Under the pieces are notes generated by a model. It was not told the origin of the DNA. It ran no database searches and saw only the letters and a program-made list of their open reading frames with translations. The translations under genes and the position numbers were made by a program. From Flammeovirgaceae bacterium UBA5585 (GTDB lineage: Bacteria > Bacteroidota > Bacteroidia > Cytophagales > Cyclobacteriaceae), in NCBI GenBank assembly GCA_002425185.1, contig DILT01000003.1, forward strand, positions 62,001 through 126,000: a stretch of 64,000 nucleotides of DNA, given 5' to 3'. Below, in pieces: positions 52,286 through 60,700 of this stretch (the first letter of the stretch is position 1; every line of letters starts with the position of its first letter).

Positions 52286-55054
52286 TTATGGATTCAGAAC
52301 AACCGAAACATTGTCAATATTGGCAGTTACACTGCACCCTGCGTCCCCTCCACAAACTGCTTCTATTAGAAATGAAATACCTTCTGATACGTCAGTACCC
52401 GGGGCAATCGTAAAGTTGCCGGTAAAGGTTGTCCAGTTGCTACCCAGCACAGGAGCAGGGTTGAAAACATGTGTAAACGAAGCTCCTCCGGAACCTTCTC
52501 CGAATAATAGTACATTGAACACCGCTCCAGGCTGAACAACGGATCCCTTATGATCGAACCTGATGCGAACGACATCGCCCGCTTTTACAACACCAGCGCC
52601 TATTCTTTCTTGCTTAAAGGCAGGATTGCTTGGTCCTCCAGTAGCAAGTTTTCCTGACCAGGTACCACCATTGTTGGTAGTATTATCTAAGGTTGCAGAT
52701 CCACCATTCTGGAATAAATTCCATCCGGTTGCGTCACCTGTTTCAAAGTCACCATTGGTTACTAAGTTGGCGCCTGGTGTACCTCCACCGGATGATTTAT
52801 AGAAGTAGATATTGTCTAAATAGATGTCACCGTTTCCGTCAAACTTTAACTGAATAATATCGGCCAGGTTAACGGGCGGTGAAAAATCGGATAAGGGTAT
52901 GTCAACACTGGTCCAGTTTCCATTGGTGGGTACAGTAAGAGCCTTTGCCTTTTCTGATGGCCCCGGGCTAATAACACTCACATTCAGGGCTGTTGAATTT
53001 GCCGTCCAAAAATCAACATGAAGGAATTGCATGCCGGAAACATTTTGTGCATTTCCGCTGAAGTCGGTGCCTTGATAGTTCAGGCCGGCATATTTAAGGG
53101 TAGCGTTTCCGGCAACATCGATGGTAGTTACTACTGTAGCCTGACCCCAGTTTGGATTGTAGTCAACACCGGTAATATTGGTGTATGCATTGCTGAAAAT
53201 CGAAATCACATCACTGGCAGCGCGTGCCGGTGGGGTAGGTGCTGCCGTTGTAGGTGCGGTAGGTGCAGGGCCCGTTTTGTAGAAGTAGATATTGTCTAAA
53301 TAGATGTCACCATTTCCATCAAACTTTAATTGGAAAACTTCAGCCAGGTTAACGGGCGGTGAAAAATCGGACAGCGGAATATCAATACTTGTCCAATTTC
53401 CATTGGTAGGTACAGTAAGAGCCTTTGCCTTTTCTGATGGCCCCGGGCTAATAACACTCACATTCAGGGCTGTTGAATTTGCCGTCCAAAAATCAACATG
53501 GAGGAATTGCATGCTGGAAACATTTTGAGCATTACCGCTGAAGTCGGTGCCCTGATAGTTTAGTCCGGCATATTTAAGGGTAGCGTTTCCGGCTATGTCA
53601 ATTGTGGTGACTACCGTAGCCTGACCCCAGTTTGGATTGTAATCAACACCGGTAATATTGGTGTATGCGTTACTGAAGATGGAGACCACATCACTGGCAG
53701 CGCGTGCCGGAGGTGTAGGTGCGGCTGTAGCCGGTGAGGTTGCCCCTCCGGCTGAGAGCGTGAGATCATCAAGGTAGTACGTACCACCTGCGGTTATCGG
53801 GCTGTCCGTCTCCGTATTATCCGGCTTAATAACCAACTGGTTATAGGCAGTTGGTCCACCGGGCAAACCGGTAAACGTAAAGGCGACTTCTGTCCAAACA
53901 TTGGCCGTGGTAATTGTTCTGAAAACTGGCGCAGGATTACCGGTTACCGGTACCGTTTGAGGATTGACAGCTAACTCAAATCTAAATACAACGTTTGCCT
54001 TAGTGGAATAAACCTTCACCTTAAAGGTGTTTGTTGTTGTTAAGTTAAAATTGCTGGCGAAGGTGTTTTGAATTCCGGCATAGAAATCGGAACCCGTTGG
54101 TTTGTCTACTTTAAGAACATAATTAGAGGTGTTAATTCCGGTTTTGGATGGATTGGCTGTGAGTTCGGAAGTAATTCCAGCTCCGAAATTCTCGGACGAA
54201 AGAAACGTTGCGCATCCTTCAAAATCTACCGGAAGGGAAGGTGCAGCGATTGGCGTACCGGTACATCCACTACCTCCACCGGTAACAGGTTCTTGCTTGA
54301 TATCATCAATGTAAAATGTACCTGCAGTAGTACCCGGACCGTCAACGAATAAAGTTAATCGTGAATATTTAGCCGAGGAGTTAAAATCAAAGTTTAGAAT
54401 TTCCCAACCGGTACCACCATGATTGCTTGTAAGTTCAATTGCACCTGCTGTGCCTTCTTCCAACTTTAGTAATACCGTGGTTGCTGCAGTCGACCGGAAG
54501 TTCAGGCTTATTCGTTTGTCGGCAGCCAGGTCAATGTCACTACCCAGATCAAAAAATAAGCCTTCAAAAGCAACACCACTGTTCGTAATCGCCCCCACTT
54601 TAGTGGCCTTATTGTTCGTACCCGATTGACTCGGATTATCAACTATGGCAAAGGAAGCACCGTTAAAAACTGTTGGTGTATAATTTACGCTGGAGTTGTC
54701 GAAAGTAATGGGTAATGAGATGACAAGCTTAATATCAATAACTACGTTATCCTCAATAAAATCTGATGCCCCTGAAACATTGGAGGCTGTTAATCGCACC
54801 GTATAGGATCCGCTAGGGTAGGTTTTCACAGGATTGATTTCGGTTGACGTTTCGCCATCACCAAAGTCCCACACAAATTTTGTTGCGTTAGTAGAGGTGT
54901 TAATAAATGTAACTGTTCCTGTATCCTCATTAAGCGTGTAGGTAAAGTCAGCGTTTACCTGCGGAAGCAATTCATCTTCACCCTTACATCCCGCAAGGAA
55001 TACTATCATGCTGACAGCTACCATCAGCTTTGCGTACATCGTAAATATCTTCAT
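52286..55054 (-). CDS. Surface glycan-binding lipoprotein, PKD plus multiple CBM-like domains
   Basis: 922 residues. A lipoprotein signal ends in VFLAGCKGEDE (Cys23). Domain order: PKD (about 32-108; FVWDFGDGETSTE), two beta-sandwich CBM-like modules (about 112-260 and 268-430), two nearly identical modules of 160-residue period (about 440-600 and 600-755; SDV[VI]SIFSNAYTNITG, FYK ends), and a C-terminal CBM4/9-like module (about 770-922; LVTNGDFETGDATGWNLF). No catalytic domain was seen. It likely holds beta-glucan on the cell surface, the role taken by SusE/SusF-type proteins elsewhere. Linkers are rich in APTPPARAA. The same repeated module occurs once in the lipoprotein at 55935. Confidence 0.85.
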   Translation of the reverse strand: MKIFTMYAKLMVAVSMIVFLAGCKGEDELLPQVNADFTYTLNEDTGTVTFINTSTNATKFVWDFGDGETSTEINPVKTYPSGSYTVRLTASNVSGASDFIEDNVVIDIKLVISLPITFDNSSVNYTPTVFNGASFAIVDNPSQSGTNNKATKVGAITNSGVAFEGLFFDLGSDIDLAADKRISLNFRSTAATTVLLKLEEGTAGAIELTSNHGGTGWEILNFDFNSSAKYSRLTLFVDGPGTTAGTFYIDDIKQEPVTGGGSGCTGTPIAAPSLPVDFEGCATFLSSENFGAGITSELTANPSKTGINTSNYVLKVDKPTGSDFYAGIQNTFASNFNLTTTNTFKVKVYSTKANVVFRFELAVNPQTVPVTGNPAPVFRTITTANVWTEVAFTFTGLPGGPTAYNQLVIKPDNTETDSPITAGGTYYLDDLTLSAGGATSPATAAPTPPARAASDVVSIFSNAYTNITGVDYNPNWGQATVVTTIDIAGNATLKYAGLNYQGTDFSGNAQNVSSMQFLHVDFWTANSTALNVSVISPGPSEKAKALTVPTNGNWTSIDIPLSDFSPPVNLAEVFQLKFDGNGDIYLDNIYFYKTGPAPTAPTTAAPTPPARAASDVISIFSNAYTNITGVDYNPNWGQATVVTTIDVAGNATLKYAGLNYQGTDFSGNAQNVSGMQFLHVDFWTANSTALNVSVISPGPSEKAKALTVPTNGNWTSVDIPLSDFSPPVNLADIIQLKFDGNGDIYLDNIYFYKSSGGGTPGANLVTNGDFETGDATGWNLFQNGGSATLDNTTNNGGTWSGKLATGGPSNPAFKQERIGAGVVKAGDVVRIRFDHKGSVVQPGAVFNVLLFGEGSGGASFTHVFNPAPVLGSNWTTFTGNFTIAPGTDVSEGISFLIEAVCGGDAGCSVTANIDNVSVVLNP
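52799..53730. repeat. Two near-identical 450-base direct repeats inside the glycan-binding lipoprotein gene
   Basis: Segments about 52799-53250 and 53279-53730, offset by exactly 480 bases, match almost base for base (for example both hold GTAGATATTGTCTAAATAGA and CACATCACTGGCAGCGCGTG). They encode the two 160-residue modules. High DNA identity indicates a recent tandem duplication or gene conversion. Confidence 0.85.
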
Positions 55055-55080
55055 AATCTTTGGCTTTATTGGTTTAAAAA

Positions 55081-55881
55081 CTATTTGTATACCCTTACGT
55101 AGTCAACCAGCATGGTTTGCGGGAAGACGGTTTCATTGTTCGGTGAACCGACAAATGATCCACCAACAGCAAGATTTATCAGAATAAAGAAGGATTTATT
55201 GAATACCCATTCACCGGGAACATCGGCAGGGGTTATTTGATTGTACAGCACATTGTCTACATAAAAGTTGACATACTTGGGTGTCCACTCAATTCCGAAC
55301 ACATGAAATCCGGTATCAAACCGATCATTTTTCAGGGTGTAACTTTTTGAAATTGATTCGCCAGCGGAATAGCCCGGACCATGAACAGTACCGAGTACGG
55401 TAGATGGCTCTTGCCCGCGAAATTCCATGATATCAATTTCTCCTGCAGCAGGCCATGGATTGGTGTCAATATCTGCGCCCAGCATCCAGAAGGCCGGCCA
55501 CATGCCCTGTCCCCAGGGTAGTCTGATTCTGGCTTCAAAACGTCCGTATGCTTGTTCGAATTTTCCTTTGGTTAGTAATCTTGCTGATGTGTAGGGTGAT
55601 CCTTGATACGATTCCTTCCGGGCCGTAATGATCAGGTAACCATTTTGCACGGTCACATTTTCTTTACGATCGGTGTAGAATTGTAATTCGTTATTGCCCC
55701 AACCATTTGTGCCAGTGCCTATATCATACCCCCAGATGGCACTATTGGGTGCGCCATTGGTATCAAACTCATCTTGCATGACGAGCTGATTCATGGTCGT
55801 TACCGTTTGTTCATAATCCGAACAACTCAACAGGCCAACCAGCATACAAACGGATGAAAAACGCAGCCATAGTCTGTTCAT
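55081..55881 (-). CDS. GH16 laminarinase (endo-beta-1,3-glucanase) lipoprotein
   Basis: 266 residues from ATG 55881 (MNRLWLRFSS); an ATG 11 codons earlier is possible. A lipoprotein signal ends in VGLLSC (Cys20). GH16 core: NNELQFYTD, RIRLPWGQGMWPAFWMLG, the catalytic motif GEIDIMEF (Glu148, Asp150, Glu153), then VFGIEWTPKYVNFYVDN and ILINLAVGGS. The extra residue in ExDxxE (EIDIME) is the laminarinase form of the motif. It should cut internal beta-1,3 bonds of laminarin at the cell surface. It is the clearest substrate marker of the locus. It lies between the two glycan-binding lipoprotein genes, 26 bases upstream of one and 53 downstream of the other. Confidence 0.93.
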   Translation of the reverse strand: MNRLWLRFSSVCMLVGLLSCSDYEQTVTTMNQLVMQDEFDTNGAPNSAIWGYDIGTGTNGWGNNELQFYTDRKENVTVQNGYLIITARKESYQGSPYTSARLLTKGKFEQAYGRFEARIRLPWGQGMWPAFWMLGADIDTNPWPAAGEIDIMEFRGQEPSTVLGTVHGPGYSAGESISKSYTLKNDRFDTGFHVFGIEWTPKYVNFYVDNVLYNQITPADVPGEWVFNKSFFILINLAVGGSFVGSPNNETVFPQTMLVDYVRVYK

Positions 55882-55934
55882 GATTCTAAGATTAAATTGA
55901 TTTCGCTGATTCATTTGGTATTCAGTTAAACTCT

Positions 55935-57332
55935 TTATTTGTAGAAATACATATTATCGACCAACAGGGTTGAAATGGTGGCATCCGATATGAAGAATAT
56001 CTGGGCCATATTGTTTCTGCTTGCTAAACCAAACTGAGCCAGCGGGATATCGAGGCTTATCCAGGTGTTACTGGATAATGCAGTGTTGGTAAAAGTTACA
56101 CGACCACTGGAATCATCTCCGCCTCCAAAAACATTATTAGGACCGAAGTCACCCAACTCAATCGAAATAAAGTCTCCGGGATTAATTGGCTCCTGGATTT
56201 GAATGTCCACGTGGAAGTGTGTCATCTGCGATAGATTAACGGTTGGATTTTTAAACTCAGTAGCTACAAAATTCAATTGGGTGTACCGGATCACATTTTC
56301 ACCGCCAATGTTTACGGCTCCGCCTAGTGTAGTTTGAAAGGGCGCGAAAAATCCATTGTAAAAATCAACGGGTATGTTTGTGTACGCATCGCTGAATACG
56401 GAGATAACATTTGCCGGATTACGCGTGGGGATAGGAGCCGGTACAAAAGTACCCACTGAGTTAATGGTTAATGATCCCTTAGCACGTACACCAGCCAGAA
56501 TTGCGGTAATCTTTGCAGTGCCGCTGCCAACAATAGTGATTGTACCATTTTCATTGACGCGGGCCACATCAACATTTGACGACTTAAAGGTGAAATAGGA
56601 TGGAGCTGCTGAAACAGTAACGTTTTGTCCGGAAGCCAGGTTAAAGGTTTGCGTAAGCCCCGGAATGGTGATGGTAGTTCCAATAAAGGTATCCATCGTT
56701 TCATCCTGTCCAAAATTAATGGCGGGCCTCGGTTGCGCCACAGTGCCAAGTTTTTCAAACTTTAATTCATCAATCCAAAACGAATAGCCATTCTCATTTT
56801 CCGGTCCTTCAGCATACCAGAACAATCCCTTCTCCACTACCAACCGGCTTGGGTCAGGAATCGGGATGGTGTACTTTGTCCAGGCGGTACTGATGCGCAT
56901 GTTGTTTAACGTAACGATGAACTTGTTCTCGCCAAAATCGCTTCCAAAACCGATTTCATTTATGGTAGCACTTTGCGATGCCTTGGCCCAAAAAGTTAGT
57001 GCATCATAGTCGGTCAGGTCCCGACCTCCGTTATCCGGAAAGATTGCGCCTGCAAAAGCTCCACCCGGATCGCCAAAATTCGGGACATCAAAGCGCATGG
57101 AGGAAGATCCGGAGTACCGGACTTCCGTATCTACCTTAAAAGCATCAAGTTTTGAACCTTGAAAAGGGAAATATTGCAGACCGCTGCTAAAACCATCAAT
57201 AAAAACTTCCGGGTTCGTTGAGAATCGTGCAAACTCTACATCGCCTGATAAATTTCGTTCGCAGTTTGATAGGATCAACGAAATGAATACGAGCACCACT
57301 ATCCTTATACTAATTACTTTAATGTTTTTCAT
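55935..57332 (-). CDS. Surface glycan-binding lipoprotein with Big2-like domain
   Basis: 465 residues from ATG 57332 (MKNIKVISI); the longer frame overlaps the preceding gene and is rejected. A lipoprotein signal ends in LILSNCE (Cys near 23). Then a CBM-like beta-sandwich (about 40-205; MRFDVPNFGDPGGAF, SFWIDELKFE), a bacterial Ig-like Big2 domain (about 220-300; VDVARVNENGTITIVGSGTAKITA), and one module (about 315-465; VISVFSDAYTNIPV, LLVDNMYFYK) of the same type as the tandem repeats in the 922-residue lipoprotein. No catalytic residues seen. It likely binds beta-glucan on the outer surface. It starts 11 bases after the barrel-fusion gene stop. Confidence 0.8.
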   Translation of the reverse strand: MKNIKVISIRIVVLVFISLILSNCERNLSGDVEFARFSTNPEVFIDGFSSGLQYFPFQGSKLDAFKVDTEVRYSGSSSMRFDVPNFGDPGGAFAGAIFPDNGGRDLTDYDALTFWAKASQSATINEIGFGSDFGENKFIVTLNNMRISTAWTKYTIPIPDPSRLVVEKGLFWYAEGPENENGYSFWIDELKFEKLGTVAQPRPAINFGQDETMDTFIGTTITIPGLTQTFNLASGQNVTVSAAPSYFTFKSSNVDVARVNENGTITIVGSGTAKITAILAGVRAKGSLTINSVGTFVPAPIPTRNPANVISVFSDAYTNIPVDFYNGFFAPFQTTLGGAVNIGGENVIRYTQLNFVATEFKNPTVNLSQMTHFHVDIQIQEPINPGDFISIELGDFGPNNVFGGGDDSSGRVTFTNTALSSNTWISLDIPLAQFGLASRNNMAQIFFISDATISTLLVDNMYFYK

Positions 57333-57343
57333 CTTGCTTGCTT

Positions 57344-60300
57344 TTATTTCCCAACATTGATGTGCAGGTACGTTCTTAATTCCCATTCGTTTCCATTCGG
57401 AAAACCAACCGGGCTTATGATTGGTGATGTTGCAAATTCTTCCGCTGCATTAGGAAGGTAGCGCGGAGAATATTCATTCAGTGAGCGCCACGTAAACCGC
57501 ATACCCAGTGTGGTATTTGGCAGAATAAACCAATCCTGTTTACCCACGGTGGTGGAGATGTCGGCCATTACTTGCAGCGGAAAGGTTAAGTTGAAATCGC
57601 GGTGATAGTCAAAAGGCCCCCAGTCATTAAACTTGAGGTGCGATGAAAGTTTCATGGTCTTATAGATTACCCTGACATCTCCGCCATAGCGTTCGACTGT
57701 TCGTGGATCAGGTCCATTCGCTTGCCCATTGCCTCCGTATAAATTCACGATAAGCCCAAGCTCAGGATTGATCTTGGATACAATTCGTGAGTTAATCTCC
57801 CATAGATCCAACGCGGGTGGTGCAGCAGAGGCCGCAGCAGGCTCGCGGCCTGTTCCCGGGAAAATAACGGCAGCATCTTGTGTGGTGGGTAAGTGACGGA
57901 ACACAAACCCAATGTTTGCGGCCAGTTTGGCATCTTCAGCACGATCGTTATCCCATTCGTACATCCAGGTACCGGGAGTTGGATCAAACGTCAGGAGAAG
58001 TTCGCCTCCAACCGTTTCCCTGTTTGAGCGGACTACGAACGGGTCATCCAGAATATTTCTGGGTCTGGCCGGGCCACCTATATCACCTGGAATAGGATCA
58101 ACAAGTGGCTTTTGCCACATGAAGTTGGGTGCTATTTGCCAATTGCCTTGAATGAAGGTGAAACCGGATAGGATCAGATTTTTATTTCCACTTCCACTGT
58201 CTTTAAGTGTCCAGCCGGTAAATGTTCTGGTGTTATCATAACCACCGTTAGCGACCAGGCCTTGTGCTGCTGCCAGTGCGTACCAATTAAAACGACCAGC
58301 AGAATAACTAAGCTTAACTTTACCACCCCAGGTATCCGATTCCTGAACCTTATCTACATATACCTGATAATTATTTTCTTCACCACGAACCACCTGGAAT
58401 TCACGACCTACAAGAGGCTGGCCACCCCAAATTCCACCCACTTCAATTTTTAGTTTGTCGAATAATTTGGTTTCGGCCTGTAGCGTTACTCTTCTTGTTC
58501 TTGGCTGAGGAACTGCTATGGAACTGATGGCCACTCCCGGATCGTCAAGATCTTCATGATAAATTCCGGTCAGGTTTAGCTTGCCCACCTGGCGTTGATA
58601 TTTTACCAATACTGCCGGGTTTGCTCCCCACCACAGTTCACGACCAAAGGCCACCTTGAAGCCCTTGATTGATTTCTTACCCGTAATTTCAATGCCCTGT
58701 GGAGCAAGGCCATTATAGATGTCAATGTTAGGGCCGTAGTTCGCTTCCGGATAGAGACCAAAAAAATCTCCTTCATAACCCCAGTGATAATGTCCGGTTC
58801 TATAAAAACCATCCAGATCAAATAACTTATGATTCCACGAGTAATCTGCTCTGTAAACAGCCACACGGTTGAGTGAGTTGAGCACCTGGTTGCCCGTTTG
58901 GGTCTGTACGTCCACAGGTCTTCCCCTGTTCTCATAAAATATTTCGTTGATAGGATTAAGGGCAACGTTACCCAGCACGTTGAATACAACATTTGCACGC
59001 ACATTGGAAGCAGGGTTTGCCTCTACACCTACAAAGAAAGATTCAAGGTGGTCAAAGCCTAATTGATTTGGGTATGCTACCGTGTTTGGGTTGGGTACAT
59101 CGGGTGTAGTAATGAGGTTACCCCCGGTAAAAAAAGTTGTAAACTCAGCTCTCAACTGACTTACACTAAGCATTTTAGCTTGTTCACCGATTAATGCAGC
59201 CTTATCGCTTCGTGCTTTAAGCACTGCATCAATTAACTGAATAGAAACAAAATGATCTTCAACACCGGAAAGCGTCATGCCAGCGGAATATGGATTCAAT
59301 GCATGAGCTTCCTTCAAGGCATAGTATGCGGCACGCGGATAAAGTGTGTATAATCCACGCGGTGTGGTTTGTCCTTTTGCACAAATACCAAACCACTCCT
59401 CATTCATGTTATTTTCACCTTCTACAAAATCACTTCGGTAACCACCATTTGCCCATGAAGCGTTGGTGTCATGTATATCCAGGTTTGTTGTTTGTCCATA
59501 TTTCCACCATCCATCACTGAATTGAAATGTGAAACCTCCCAATGAATTTCCAGCCTTTCCTAAACCTGCTGCATTTTCATAGATTTCCTTCCAGTTGCCA
59601 ACCATATAATAGGCTTGCGCCTGCTGATCTTCTGAATTTTCAATAGCATTGTATGCATCCGCTCCAAATTCGGTAAAGAGTATCGGCTTGTTTAGCTCAT
59701 CCCGAACACGCTGAAAGGCGTCACCAAATGAAACTCCGCGATACATGTTCGTGCCGAAGATGTCGATGTCTTTGCATTCTTCTTTAATAATCTCCAGGAA
59801 GAGCAGATCACCGTTGCAAATAGCTACCGGATGCGTAGTATCCAATTTTTTCATGGCAACTGTTGCCTCATTGAATAATTTGTACATAGCTAAAGCCCGG
59901 GTGGTCGATTTTCTGTCTTCTATTGGAATGTTCTCCGTTTCGGCACCCTCCCAGAATAGTCCATAGTTGTTCTCGTTACCAAGCAGGTAGAGGAGAAGAC
60001 CGGGCGTACCTTTATAGCTTTCTACCATTTGGGTTACTTCGGCAATGAGTAATTTTCTTACGCGCGGATCGGAGTATTCCGTGTTGGCTACCCATGCGCC
60101 ATCCAGGGTTAAGCCATACCTGCCGAAAGAATGATTAAGCATGGTATAAATTCCATACTTCTCGTAGATGTATTTTATCCATCGTGCCGGCACACCGGTG
60201 TACTGCCGAATGGCATTGACCCCCATGTTTTTCAACAGGGCCATCTCGGCATCAAGAGCAGCCATAATAATGTCATCGGGCTGTTTCCACAGGCTGTAAT

Positions 60301-60475
60301 TGAAATTGGTGCCTACCGGAAAATAATCCCAGTTCATGCCGTTTACCATGAAATCCTGGCCATTTACCTGCAATCTCATTCCGGTATTGTCTTGTGTAAC
60401 GGCTACTTGCGCAGGCTGCGCAATCACCCGGGCGGTGATTAAAAGAAAGGCTAACACTACGTAGATGTTCTTCAT
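57344..60475 (-). CDS. Clan-A glycosidase fused to an outer-membrane beta-barrel-like domain
   Basis: 1043 residues. Signal peptide MKNIYVVLAFLLITARVIAQ. Residues about 30-395 form a GH2/GH5-like TIM barrel: VNGMNWDYFPVG, LLKNMGVNAIRQYTG, YLLGNENNYGLFW with acid/base Glu168 and ILFTEFGADAY with nucleophile Glu269. From about 420 to the end, alternating strands with many aromatic residues (VAVYRADYSWNHKLFDLDGF, KVAFGRELWWG, LAANIGFVFRH, RTYLHINVGK) look like a 14-18 strand outer-membrane barrel. No TonB box or plug domain. First gene of the beta-glucan locus and divergent from its regulator. Proposed: surface enzyme anchored in, or feeding, a barrel in place of a SusC/SusD pair. The barrel part is inferred from pattern only. 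Confidence 0.78.
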   Translation of the reverse strand: MKNIYVVLAFLLITARVIAQPAQVAVTQDNTGMRLQVNGQDFMVNGMNWDYFPVGTNFNYSLWKQPDDIIMAALDAEMALLKNMGVNAIRQYTGVPARWIKYIYEKYGIYTMLNHSFGRYGLTLDGAWVANTEYSDPRVRKLLIAEVTQMVESYKGTPGLLLYLLGNENNYGLFWEGAETENIPIEDRKSTTRALAMYKLFNEATVAMKKLDTTHPVAICNGDLLFLEIIKEECKDIDIFGTNMYRGVSFGDAFQRVRDELNKPILFTEFGADAYNAIENSEDQQAQAYYMVGNWKEIYENAAGLGKAGNSLGGFTFQFSDGWWKYGQTTNLDIHDTNASWANGGYRSDFVEGENNMNEEWFGICAKGQTTPRGLYTLYPRAAYYALKEAHALNPYSAGMTLSGVEDHFVSIQLIDAVLKARSDKAALIGEQAKMLSVSQLRAEFTTFFTGGNLITTPDVPNPNTVAYPNQLGFDHLESFFVGVEANPASNVRANVVFNVLGNVALNPINEIFYENRGRPVDVQTQTGNQVLNSLNRVAVYRADYSWNHKLFDLDGFYRTGHYHWGYEGDFFGLYPEANYGPNIDIYNGLAPQGIEITGKKSIKGFKVAFGRELWWGANPAVLVKYQRQVGKLNLTGIYHEDLDDPGVAISSIAVPQPRTRRVTLQAETKLFDKLKIEVGGIWGGQPLVGREFQVVRGEENNYQVYVDKVQESDTWGGKVKLSYSAGRFNWYALAAAQGLVANGGYDNTRTFTGWTLKDSGSGNKNLILSGFTFIQGNWQIAPNFMWQKPLVDPIPGDIGGPARPRNILDDPFVVRSNRETVGGELLLTFDPTPGTWMYEWDNDRAEDAKLAANIGFVFRHLPTTQDAAVIFPGTGREPAAASAAPPALDLWEINSRIVSKINPELGLIVNLYGGNGQANGPDPRTVERYGGDVRVIYKTMKLSSHLKFNDWGPFDYHRDFNLTFPLQVMADISTTVGKQDWFILPNTTLGMRFTWRSLNEYSPRYLPNAAEEFATSPIISPVGFPNGNEWELRTYLHINVGK

Positions 60476-60577
60476 ATTAAGTTTGATTTACAGGTTAAAG
60501 ACCCGAAAGCACTCGTTTGTTATTATTATACTCCGAAATCGTTTGAAATTTGGACACAAACACCTGAAACAGGAAAA

Positions 60578-60609
60578 AATTGACTACATCAATACTTTCA
60601 ATTGACTAC
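60578..60609. promoter_or_regulatory. Direct repeat, candidate operator of the beta-glucan locus
   Basis: AATTGACTAC occurs at 60578-60587 and 60600-60609, each followed by a two-base spacer and CAA. The 22-base offset equals about two helical turns, so two protein molecules could bind on one face. It lies in the 225-base divergent region between the first gene of the locus and its regulator. Confidence 0.5.
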
Positions 60610-60651
60610 TACAAAATTTCAATTTTGGAGCGCTGAGGCTGATTTAATAAA

Positions 60652-60659
60652 TATATTTG
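60652..60659 (+). promoter_or_regulatory. Candidate -7 promoter element of the regulator
   Basis: TATATTTG is an exact TAnnTTTG match. A TTTG lies 24 bases upstream (60624-60627), slightly beyond the usual spacing. Transcription would start near 60665. Confidence 0.45.
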
Positions 60660-60687
60660 TTTACAAAAGCCTGCACAAGGGCCATTC

Positions 60688-60693
60688 AGGAGG
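60688..60693 (+). promoter_or_regulatory. Ribosome binding site deciding the regulator start
   Basis: AGGAGG seven bases ahead of ATG 60701. Strong Shine-Dalgarno sites are rare in this window, and this one fixes the start at 60701 instead of the TTG at 60602. Confidence 0.7.
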
Positions 60694-60700
60694 TTTTTTT

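Noticed and set aside
52799..53730. Possible CRISPR or satellite array
   Set aside because: Only two long units that keep the reading frame of a surface lipoprotein; no short repeat-spacer pattern.
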